The position numbers and the translations under genes are program-made. Source: Actinoallomurus iriomotensis (GTDB taxonomy: Bacteria > Actinomycetota > Actinomycetes > Streptosporangiales > Streptosporangiaceae). From it: a DNA stretch of 64,000 nucleotides. How positions within the stretch are numbered: the first letter of the stretch is position 1; the number at the start of each line of letters is the position of its first letter. The stretch is taken from positions 1-64,000 of the forward strand of contig NZ_BSTJ01000015.1 in the NCBI RefSeq assembly GCF_030269445.1, written 5' to 3'. The notes beneath the pieces are model-generated. The model was not told the DNA's origin, did not search any database, and saw only the letters and a program-made list of their open reading frames with translations. This document shows positions 56,845-64,000 of the stretch, piece by piece.

Positions 56845-57741
56845 ATGGGTCTGTCCAACGTTCGGCTCTGTCTCACTTACGGTGGTGACGGAGCCGAAGG
56901 TGTGTGTTGGACAGACCGTGCCCTGGCCCCCGTCACATTCCTCGAATTAGAGGTCACCACGAAGTGCCAACTGCGCTGCCTGCACTGCTACTCCAACAGC
57001 GGCCCCAGCGGTGATGCCGGCAGCATGACCGTCCCCGGCTGGAAACGCGTCATCACCGAAGCCGCCGCGGCTGGCATCGAAACCGTCCAGTTCATCGGCG
57101 GCGAGCCCACCATGTACGAGCGCCTCGACGAACTCGTCCGTCACGCGCTGGCTTTCGGCCTGAAGGTCGACGTCTACTCCAACCTCGTCCACGTCAGCGA
57201 AACGAGGTGGCGGCTGTTCGCGCAGCCCGGCGTCTCGCTCGGCGTCTCCTGGTATGCGGCGGACGCGAAGACTCACGCCCAGATCACTGGCACCCAGGGC
57301 AGCTACTGGCGCACCCGGGAGAACATCGTCGAGGCGCTGCTCCGCAAGATCCCGATCCGTGTCGGCATCGTCGAGGTCGTCGACGGCCAGGACGTCGACG
57401 AAGCCGAACGTGAGGTACGCGGCCTCGGCGTCACCGACGTCGCCGTCGACCACGCCCGCGCGGTCGGCCGGACCGCTCACGGACGCCCGACCACTCTGGA
57501 GGATCTGTGCGGGCGGTGCGGGGACGGCCGCGCCGCGATCTCCGGCCATGGCGCCGTGTCCCCTTGTGTCCTCGGTCGGCACCTGGTCGCCGGCAACGTC
57601 AAGGACGTGCCGCTCGCGAACGTCCTGTCCGGTGGCCGCTGGAGTGAGATCGTGGGCTCGATCCCGCGCCGGGATGGCTGCGTGACCTGCACCCCGGCGG
57701 ACTCCAACGATTGCGATCCGAGCAGGAAGCCCACCTCGTGA
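56845..57741 (+). CDS. Radical SAM enzyme with C-terminal Cys cluster
   Basis: 298 codons from ATG 56845; GTG 56902 gives a more usual short N-terminus before E-V-T-T-K-C-Q-L-R-C-L-H-C (Cys41, 45, 48 of the long form). Q-F-I-G-G-E-P-T-M and G-L-K-V-D-V-Y-S-N-L follow. The C-terminal D-L-C-G-R-C-G-D-G-R-A-A-I, V-S-P-C-V-L and G-C-V-T-C-T-P pattern is SPASM-like and may hold one or two auxiliary clusters. Paired by GTGA overlap with the methyltransferase gene. Substrate unknown. Confidence 0.8.
   Translation: MGLSNVRLCLTYGGDGAEGVCWTDRALAPVTFLELEVTTKCQLRCLHCYSNSGPSGDAGSMTVPGWKRVITEAAAAGIETVQFIGGEPTMYERLDELVRHALAFGLKVDVYSNLVHVSETRWRLFAQPGVSLGVSWYAADAKTHAQITGTQGSYWRTRENIVEALLRKIPIRVGIVEVVDGQDVDEAEREVRGLGVTDVAVDHARAVGRTAHGRPTTLEDLCGRCGDGRAAISGHGAVSPCVLGRHLVAGNVKDVPLANVLSGGRWSEIVGSIPRRDGCVTCTPADSNDCDPSRKPTS
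56849..56916 (+). promoter_or_regulatory. Large RNA hairpin at the start of the radical SAM gene
   Basis: GTCTGTCCAAC at 56849-56859 is perfectly inverted at 56906-56916. Inside it, TTCGGCTC at 56861-56868 pairs with GAGCCGAA at 56891-56898. The two stems stack into a 68-base hairpin covering the first codons after ATG 56845 and the GTG at 56902. It could be a terminator/attenuator after the exonuclease gene or a translational control element. Confidence 0.65.
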
Positions 57742-58873
57742 ACTGGCAAGAACACGCTGACCGCCTCGCGGCGCAGGTCGTCCATCCTGCGTCGCGGTGG
57801 AGGCCGATCATCGCCTGCCTGCCGCGCCACGTCTTCGTTCCCGCTGGTGGGAGTGGACATCCGGCGACCGGTGGGCGCTGCGTGACGGCTCGGCCGACCA
57901 CGACGCGTGGATGGAGAATGTCTACGCGAACCGGTCGCTGGTCACCCAGGTCGCCGGCCACCACGCCGACCATGCCGAGCTCGGCGAGACCCGCTCGGGA
58001 CGGCCGACGTCATCCTCGACCATGGCCAGCTTGGTCATTCGCATGCAGCGGCATGCGATGCTCAACGAGGGCATGGACGTCCTGGAGGTCGGCACCGGCT
58101 CCGGTTACGGCACCGCGACCCTGGCCACCCGCCTCGGCGACCGGCACGTCACCAGCATCGACGTGGACGAATACCTGACCAAGGCGGCAGCTGAGCGGCT
58201 CGAAACGATCGGCCTGCACCCGCAGGTCACGGCGGTCGACGCCACAGGCCCCGTACCCGGCACCCATGACCGGATCGTCTCCACCGTCGCCGTACGGCCG
58301 ATCCCAGCGAGCTGGCTGACCGCGCTGCGCCCCGGCGGCCGGCTCGTCACCAGCCTCATCGATATCCCCGTGATCCTCACCGCGGACAAGACCGACGATG
58401 GTGGTGCCGAGGGCGTCATCGAATGGGACCGGGCAGGATACATGCACATCCGCACCGGCCCGGACTATCCGCCCGGCCTGGATGAGCAGTTCGCAAGGGT
58501 GGAGAACGCGGACGGCGACGAGGTGAGAGCCGGCCGGTACCCGGTGATCAACGTCGAGCAGGCGTGGGAGGTACAGGCCATGCTGGCGATCACCGTGCCC
58601 GGCATTGCTCACCGCTATAACGAGGCCGATGGGGCACGGACGGCGTGGATGGTCCACGCCGACGGGTCGTGGGCACGCGCCACCGCCCACGGCACGGACA
58701 CACCGGTCGTGTCCCAGGGCGGCCCTCGTCGGCTGTGGGACATCTTCGACGAGCTCCGCGACTACTGGCTCAACCACGGCTACTTCCAGGTCTATGGAGC
58801 ACGTGTCAAGGTCGCCCCCGACGGTGTCATTCATCTGCGACGCGGGCGCTGGGAGGCCACGATCACCAAATGA
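57738..58873 (+). pseudogene. PCMT-type methyltransferase, frame broken near 57845
   Basis: GTG 57738 overlaps the preceding stop and reads N-W-Q-E-H-A-D-R-L-A, then W-R-P-I-I-A-C-L-P-R-H-V-F-V-P. Near 57845 the coding signal jumps by one base to W-W-E-W-T-S-G-D-R-W and continues in that frame to 58873. It carries the SAM-binding motif V-L-E-V-G-T-G-S-G-Y-G-T-A and D-R-I-V-S-T. One missing base explains it. The product belongs to the L-isoaspartyl-methyltransferase-like group seen near RiPP and other biosynthetic genes. It may be a recent pseudogene, a sequencing error, or a programmed shift. A later start could also give a shorter enzyme. Confidence 0.75.
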
Positions 58874-58920
58874 CACGAGCACCATGGCAGCCGCCCGTCT
58901 TCGCGCCGCGGCTCGGTACA

Positions 58921-60243
58921 TCAAGTGCTGCCGCTGGGACAGATGTAGCCATCGGGCCAGCTGGTACCGGGGCTATGGACTGTGTCAGTCAGGATTGCAC
59001 GGGTCAGATTTGCCCCCGTCAGGTGAACGTCGCTCAGATTCGCGCCGGTCAAGTCAGCGCCGGTCAGATTCGCGCCGGTCAAGTCAGCGCCGGTCAAGTC
59101 AGCGCGGATCAGCTTCGCACTGCTGAGGTTCGCGTGGGATAGGTTCGCCTCAGGCAGCTTTGCGTCGGTCAGGTCCGCGCCATGCAGGTCCGCGCGAGGC
59201 AGATCCCCGCCGGACAGGTCCGCCCCGGTTAGGTTTGCCTCGGATACGAGGACGCTGCTTAGCTTCGCGCCAGCCAGGTTCGCGCCCGTAAGGTCGGCGT
59301 TAGGCATGTCAGTTCGGAAGCCCGTCACGTCTTTAAGGCATGCGCCGGCCAGATTCGCATCACCGAGCGCTACCTGGGTGAGATCCGCACGGGTCAGGTC
59401 AGCTCCAGCCAGATCGCGCCCGATTAAGCGCGTGTTGGTCAGGTTCGCGTCAGCTAGTGTCACCGCGCCGAGAAGCGTATTCGCCAGGCGCGCGTCCTTC
59501 AGGTTTGTCTGGGACAGATCTGCCTGCCACAGATTCGTACCGCTTAGGTCTGCGTCAGCGAGGTTCGCACCGGACAGATCGGCGCCCGGCAGGTTCATGC
59601 CCGTTAGGTTTGTTCCAAACAGATTGATGTGGCGAGTGTCGTTTCTTCTGTTACGGCGGGTGATGACGGTGACCGCCGCTTGTACGTCCATAGTCGGTGA
59701 ATCCTGTGTCGAGGACTCGGCTTGCTGGTACGAGTGCTGGCGTACGAACGTCGCCAATACCTCCATGACCGTGGGATGGTCACGAGTAGAGTCAGCGGCG
59801 ATGCGCTCCAACGCGTAGATTCCGCCGATGCGGATCTCGAGTGTGCCGGAGCCAAGTTGCTCGATGGCCTTGGTGTAACGCTCCGTCACCTGCCCCTGCT
59901 CGGCAAGTTCGGTCGTCCGCTGTGCCGCCTCGACGCTATGCTGCAGCGTTCTGCGTGCTGTGTCGGCGTTGCGTGCGGTGTAATACACCGCGACCAGCGC
60001 GGCCAATCCGGTTGTCACCGCAAGCGCCCGCCCACGTACAGCATCGAGGGCGTCCGCGAGATCCTTACCCTGGAGACCACGCACGCCGTCGACGTGTCGC
60101 AGAACCCAGCCGGCGCCAGGGCCGAGCGTCCAGACCGCAGCTGCGGCGACCATGATTGCACCACTGAGAGCGGCGTGCCTCAGCGGTGGACGTAACACGG
60201 CGCGGGTCAACGTTCGCCGTAGCACAGACAGAATTTGCGGCAT
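58921..60243 (-). CDS. Pentapeptide-repeat membrane protein
   Basis: 440 codons. Two N-terminal TM helices (about residues 28-45 and 75-92), a helical linker, then about 200 residues of A-(D/N)-L-x-x repeats (A-D-L-S-G-A-N-L-A-D-A-D-L), forming a quadrilateral beta-helix. The membrane-anchored form is common in actinomycetes; some pentapeptide proteins mimic DNA and protect gyrase, but nothing here shows that. The repeat DNA (GTCAGGTT units) makes this stretch locally repetitive. Confidence 0.85.
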   Translation of the reverse strand: MPQILSVLRRTLTRAVLRPPLRHAALSGAIMVAAAAVWTLGPGAGWVLRHVDGVRGLQGKDLADALDAVRGRALAVTTGLAALVAVYYTARNADTARRTLQHSVEAAQRTTELAEQGQVTERYTKAIEQLGSGTLEIRIGGIYALERIAADSTRDHPTVMEVLATFVRQHSYQQAESSTQDSPTMDVQAAVTVITRRNRRNDTRHINLFGTNLTGMNLPGADLSGANLADADLSGTNLWQADLSQTNLKDARLANTLLGAVTLADANLTNTRLIGRDLAGADLTRADLTQVALGDANLAGACLKDVTGFRTDMPNADLTGANLAGAKLSSVLVSEANLTGADLSGGDLPRADLHGADLTDAKLPEANLSHANLSSAKLIRADLTGADLTGANLTGADLTGANLSDVHLTGANLTRAILTDTVHSPGTSWPDGYICPSGST

Positions 60244-61062
60244 AGGCGAAGCTTACGAACTCGAAGGCTTCGCGGCTCTTGAAAGCGGATGCCACCATTC
60301 ATCGCTCGCAGGCATCAGACGAAGGACTGTGGGGGGGCCACGACGCCGGCAGCTAGCCAGCCCCCTGGCGAGCCCTCCACTACGGACTGCCATCACCTTG
60401 GCGCTCGTCTCCCCATGCGGACATGGACGGGCTGACCCCTCCGCGGTCACCCATCAAGGGAGCGCCGTCGGATCTTGCGCCTGAGCCCTATTCACAGTAA
60501 ATGATCATTCGATGATTTCAGCGTTTATACGGATCACTGACATAAGCGTCATAGTCACAAGGGTGGCGGGATCTCGCTGTAACTCGTCGTACCCTCGGGG
60601 GAGACGGACAGGGATTGCCACACCGCGACGCGATCGACCGAAATCAGTGGTTTCGGATTTCCGCTACCCGTACCCCCGCGTGCCACCGTACATGCCTAGG
60701 CGGCCCCGCCGTCCAGGTTTTTCCGACCGCAGGTACCCGCTGGTTTGTTAGGCAAGGCGTCCGGACACATGTGCAGTGGATCTTAGGGGGTCCAGTCCGG
60801 CTCAATATCAGCGGACGGAAGGACCTGCTACTCGCGGCGCCTGTAGGGGTTGCGTGGACGAAGATGCTGTATGAGGTTGGTCCTGTCACGCAATTCCACT
60901 GTGGGAGTGCTGAGCATTGGCCGGTGGCGAGGAGGAGCCTTCGGAGTACTGGGGGCCTGACAACGCGGTCCAGACAGTAGGTCCGAAGGCAGACGAGGTG
61001 AGCGGCGACGTCGTACGGCCATGCGTACACACCAGGCAAATCCAGGGGGGCTCCGGATCACT
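60244..61062. other. Long non-coding gap
   Basis: About 820 bases without a convincing gene; only short basic frames occur. GC is lower around 60480-60600, where AATGATCATT is a small palindrome and AT-rich runs suggest promoters for the STAND gene. Confidence 0.5.
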
Positions 61063-63135
61063 ATGACCACGTCGACGCCACAGCCGGTGCCCGTCCAGCT
61101 GCCGTCTTCGGGATTTTTCGCGAATCGCAGAGCCGAGTTGAACCGACTACAAGAACTCGCTGATTCCTCTGCGTCCTCCCAGGCGCTCCAGATAATCGTG
61201 GTCACAGGGCCTGGCGGAGTCGGGAAGACGACACTAGTGTTGCAATGGCTCCATCAGATTCGCGATAAGTACGACGCGGGACAATTGTTCGTGGACCTGC
61301 GAGGGTTTTCCGGGGATAGACCCATGGCGGTTAGCGAGCCGCTCGAACGCTTCCTGCGTGGGCTTGGGGTTAATGCAGATAATATGCCGACGGACGTAGA
61401 GGAGCAGGCAGCGCTGTTCCGTTCTTTGACGGCCAACCGCAGATTAATCGTATTTTTGGATAATGCCGTATCGGCGGCTCAGGTGCGCCCTTTGCTTCCT
61501 GGCTCCGGGTCCGCACTGGTCGTCGTGACCACGCGGGGCCGGCTGTCCGGGCTGGTCACGGATGGCGCTGTTTTCTTGGATGTGCGCCCGCTCGACGATG
61601 CAGGTGCGCTCGAACTGCTGGAAGGCATGATCGGTGCAGAGCGGGTTAGGTCTGAGCCTGATCATGCCACTTCACTCGCAGCCCTATGCGGCCGGCTGCC
61701 GCTGGCGCTATGTGCCTCGGGGGCTCGCCTGGCTGTACGGCACAGGTGGCCGATCGCACGTGCCGTTCGGGAGTTGTCCGATGAGACACGCAGGCTCTCT
61801 GCGCTACGTACGGAAGAGGGTGATATGTCTGTTCAGGCAGTGTTCAACGCCTCCTATCGCGCCCTTGAGGATGAGGGTGTACGCCGCATGTACCGCATGC
61901 TGGGGCTGGTTCCCGGAACCGATTTCGGCGTGCCTCTCGCGGCAGCGATATCGGATGTCGAGGAGGAGACGGCGGCGGACCATCTGGATACGCTCGTCGG
62001 CGCCAACCTGCTCCAGGAAACAGGACACGAGCGGTACGGCTTTCATGACCTAGTGCGGCTGCACGCGCGTGACAGAGCCCATGAGGAGGGATCCCTGCGA
62101 GAACGTCAGGGGGCCATCGAGCGGCTCTTCGACTGGTATCTGGCTATGTCGGCAGTCGCCGACCTGACGGTGCTGCCTGGACGATGGCGTCTCGGCACGT
62201 ACTATTCTGCGGGACACCGTGAGCGTCTCCGTCGGGTCGCGGTGTTCCAGGGTGGTGAGGCTGCGCTGGAGTGGCTCGAGGCGGAGCGAGCTAATCTAGC
62301 CGCGCTGATTGAGCACGCGTACCAGCATGGTATCCACGATGCGGCTTGGCAGATCTGCGAGGCAATGTGGCCGCTATTCCTACTACACAAGCATTACAAC
62401 CTTTGGCTTCGAACGCATCAGATCGGCCTCGATGCGGCACGTGCTTGCCGGAATCAGAAGGCCGAGGCGCGGATGCTCGTTTCCCTCGGCTATGCGCATC
62501 TGAGCCTCGGCGACTACGAAGCCGCCGTGCGTGAGTGCGCCGAGGCCCTGCGCATCGACGAAGAGACCGGCCACTTGCTCGGGCAGGCTTCCGCGCTGGA
62601 GTACCTCGGCATCGCCGCACTGCGAACCAATCACCCGGAGCCAGCCATCGCGTACTTCGCGCGGGCTCGCGCGATCGATGAGCAGGTGGATCACCCTCGG
62701 GGGGTCGCGATGATGCGCCGGCATTTGGGAGACGCGCATGCCCAGGCCGGCCGGTACGCCGCGGCCATCGAGGAGTTCGCTCACGCGCTGAGTTTCTTTG
62801 CCGAACACCATGAGCCGTATCACGAGGCTCGTACTCTCACCCGGCTCGGCAACGCTTATCTGCACGCCAACAGCTTCGATAGAGCGGAAGATGCGCTGGG
62901 TTCAGCGCTGGGCATCGCTGGGCAGACCGGAGCTCGGCATGAGGAGGCCGCAGTGCACGTCACCCTCGCAGATCTCGCGGCACGGCGAGGCGATCAGGAG
63001 ACCGAACGCTCGCACCTCGATCGGGCGGTGGAGATATTCGATGAGCTCGGTGTGGCGCAGGCGGAAGAGATCAGGCGTCGGCTCGACTCGATCTCAACAT
63101 CGACAAACGATCCGGACGCCACACCGTCACGCTGA
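61063..63135 (+). CDS. STAND NTPase with NB-ARC and TPR domains, no DNA-binding head
   Basis: 690 residues from ATG 61063 (an ATG at 61021 adds 14 residues). P-loop V-T-G-P-G-G-V-G-K-T-T-L near residue 48, V-F-L-D-N-A, R-L-P-L-A-L-C-A-S-G-A and F-H-D-L-V-R-L-H-A-R-D-R are NB-ARC marks. TPRs fill about 430-690 (A-L-E-Y-L-G-I-A-A-L, A-H-L-S-L-G-D-Y-E-A-A). It lacks the BTAD/winged-helix domain of AfsR-like proteins, so it signals through protein contact instead of DNA. Bacterial STAND proteins include phage-sensing defences. Confidence 0.85.
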   Translation: MTTSTPQPVPVQLPSSGFFANRRAELNRLQELADSSASSQALQIIVVTGPGGVGKTTLVLQWLHQIRDKYDAGQLFVDLRGFSGDRPMAVSEPLERFLRGLGVNADNMPTDVEEQAALFRSLTANRRLIVFLDNAVSAAQVRPLLPGSGSALVVVTTRGRLSGLVTDGAVFLDVRPLDDAGALELLEGMIGAERVRSEPDHATSLAALCGRLPLALCASGARLAVRHRWPIARAVRELSDETRRLSALRTEEGDMSVQAVFNASYRALEDEGVRRMYRMLGLVPGTDFGVPLAAAISDVEEETAADHLDTLVGANLLQETGHERYGFHDLVRLHARDRAHEEGSLRERQGAIERLFDWYLAMSAVADLTVLPGRWRLGTYYSAGHRERLRRVAVFQGGEAALEWLEAERANLAALIEHAYQHGIHDAAWQICEAMWPLFLLHKHYNLWLRTHQIGLDAARACRNQKAEARMLVSLGYAHLSLGDYEAAVRECAEALRIDEETGHLLGQASALEYLGIAALRTNHPEPAIAYFARARAIDEQVDHPRGVAMMRRHLGDAHAQAGRYAAAIEEFAHALSFFAEHHEPYHEARTLTRLGNAYLHANSFDRAEDALGSALGIAGQTGARHEEAAVHVTLADLAARRGDQETERSHLDRAVEIFDELGVAQAEEIRRRLDSISTSTNDPDATPSR

Positions 63136-63151
63136 CTCGTCTCGAGGGTGA

Positions 63152-63937
63152 TCAGGCTCCCGCCTCCCGCACCTCCCACATGGGGAACCACTCCTGCCCT
63201 GGATCGGCCATGGCTACCCGTACGCCACGTTCCGTGCCACGGCCCGCAGAGCAGACGGTGAGGGCCGCGTGGTGGAGGGCCATGAACGACTCGCCTGCGG
63301 CCAGCCATGCATGTACCGCTGAGGTGTAGCGCCAGAGATCTTCCTCTCTCCACGCGCCCGCGAACAGCGGTTCGAGCTTGGCGACATTCCCGTACCTGGT
63401 CCCGATGATGGCGCCTACGCCTTCTCGGAGCTGCGGCCAGGCGCTGGTCGGTTCAGGGGCCTTAGGGGCCCGTATGAACTTGCGGTCAGGTGGACGCGTT
63501 GCGGCGCTGGGCCGGCATTTCGGCCAGCGGCAGGACGATACTGTCTCACCCGTTACTGGTTCGTTGACTGTCAGCGCGGCTACGAGACAGCCAGGGAAAC
63601 GTGCGAATACGTCGAAGATTGCGTGCGGATGCGGGTCTACCTGTGAACTCAGGATTACATCAGAAGCCATCAGCCAGGACGAGTCCGTCTCGTCGGCTCC
63701 CGCCAACAGGTGCTCGTCGGCCGGCTTGGGCCATACGGGCCGGTCGTGGCGTGGCGAGGGGTGAACTCGCATGTCGGAGTGGGTGCCCGCTCGGTCGCCG
63801 CTCGGGACCAGTATGCGATGCAGCAGGAACCTCATGTTCTCAGGCCGCAGTGTGCGAGGCCTTAGGTCGACGATAGCCGCGTGGTGGCGTTCGAGTGCAC
63901 GTGCTACTTCAGCGGACGCGGATCCTGATGCCCTCAT
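63152..63937 (-). CDS. Unknown protein, start after a hairpin
   Basis: 261 residues from ATG 63937; an ATG at the very window end is possible but would cross the hairpin at 63954-63986. The N-terminal part has A-L-E-R-H-H-A-A-I-V-D-L-R-P-R-T-L and later L-F-A-G-A-W-R-E-E-D-L-W-R-Y-T. No family was recognised. The C-terminus ends G-Q-E-W-F-P-M-W-E-V-R-E-A-G-A. Convergent with the STAND gene, 16 bases apart. Confidence 0.6.
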   Translation of the reverse strand: MRASGSASAEVARALERHHAAIVDLRPRTLRPENMRFLLHRILVPSGDRAGTHSDMRVHPSPRHDRPVWPKPADEHLLAGADETDSSWLMASDVILSSQVDPHPHAIFDVFARFPGCLVAALTVNEPVTGETVSSCRWPKCRPSAATRPPDRKFIRAPKAPEPTSAWPQLREGVGAIIGTRYGNVAKLEPLFAGAWREEDLWRYTSAVHAWLAAGESFMALHHAALTVCSAGRGTERGVRVAMADPGQEWFPMWEVREAGA

Positions 63938-63953
63938 GTGCGGCGCGGAAGAT

Positions 63954-63986
63954 GATCGTGCGGGCAGGTACCATGCCCGCACGATC
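63954..63986. repeat. Perfect 13-base hairpin at window end
   Basis: GATCGTGCGGGCA at 63954-63966 is perfectly inverted at 63974-63986 around the loop GGTACCA. It may be a terminator of a gene beyond the window or an operator/leader stem for the gene below it. Confidence 0.55.
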
Positions 63987-64000
63987 GAGGTAAGGGCCAT

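Noticed and set aside
58980-59640. A CRISPR-like array of short GTCAGGTT units
   Set aside because: The units are only 15 bases (five codons) apart, without spacers; they come from the pentapeptide repeat.
59306-59818. A plus-strand frame rich in R-F-A-x-x repeats
   Set aside because: It is the complement of the pentapeptide-repeat gene.
60480-60760. A possible RNA gene or riboswitch in the long gap before the STAND gene
   Set aside because: Only a 10-base palindrome and AT-rich runs were seen, not a defined structure.

Overview
The window is high-GC DNA of an actinomycete. The codon use, frequent GTG starts and ATGA/GTGA gene overlaps, the SARP/BTAD and STAND regulators, BldC-like and XRE-TPR regulators, RsbW-like ATPases and a Tad pilus locus all fit a filamentous actinobacterium such as Streptosporangiales, Thermomonosporaceae or Streptomyces. 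The species cannot be named from the sequence alone.

Region 1 (1-28,000) is an accessory graveyard and cassette zone. It holds fragments of IS5-family, Tn3-family and tyrosine and serine recombinase genes, a MobF-type relaxase helicase fragment, one intact IS982-family element (13584-14591) and one IS5-family element with a split transposase (25189-26177). Between these lie small accessory genes. They include a NACHT-type NTPase with a Gly-rich membrane domain (6926-9313), a PadR operon with a clear operator (9706-10753 and on), a LecA-like secreted protein, a quinone oxidoreductase, a Crp/Fnr regulator, a full tyrosine recombinase (17443-18387), an ECF-type sigma factor and a serine resolvase with a probable res site. 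The 3' tail of the wHTH gene at 6513 recurs at about 9415-9675 and 11067-11149, so the NACHT gene and the PadR operon sit between copies of one repeat.

Region 2 (28,000-48,000) is a secretion/pilus island. A PQQ-propeller lipoprotein, an RsbW-like ATPase and a large SARP-NB-ARC-TPR regulator lie on the minus strand. Divergent from them is a long plus-strand Tad/Flp operon: DUF2637 protein, lipoprotein, secreted protein, SAF/CpaB-like, CpaE-like, TadA, TadB, TadC, Flp pilin, TadE, TadE-like, TadG-like, a LysM-BTAD fusion and a DUF6166-like protein. The operon is broken at about 41,040-43,090 by an opposite-strand module: a Zn-ribbon protein plus a PD-(D/E)XK-nuclease-like protein next to a decayed integrase.

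Region 3 (47,900-64,000) starts with another RsbW-like ATPase, a BldC-like regulator and an unusual double-wHTH/RNase H protein. It then carries the most interesting unit: a divergently regulated (XRE-TPR) operon of seven tightly coupled genes (52280-58873). These encode a glycosyltransferase-like protein, a thymidylate-synthase homologue with the Asn-to-Asp change seen in cytidylate hydroxymethylases, an NDP-kinase-like protein, an SPL-like radical SAM enzyme, a DEDDh exonuclease, a second radical SAM enzyme and a PCMT-type methyltransferase whose reading frame is broken near its 5' end. I infer that it makes or handles a modified nucleotide or nucleoside. A pentapeptide-repeat membrane protein, a STAND NTPase with TPRs and an unknown protein close the window. 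No tRNA, rRNA or CRISPR array was recognised.
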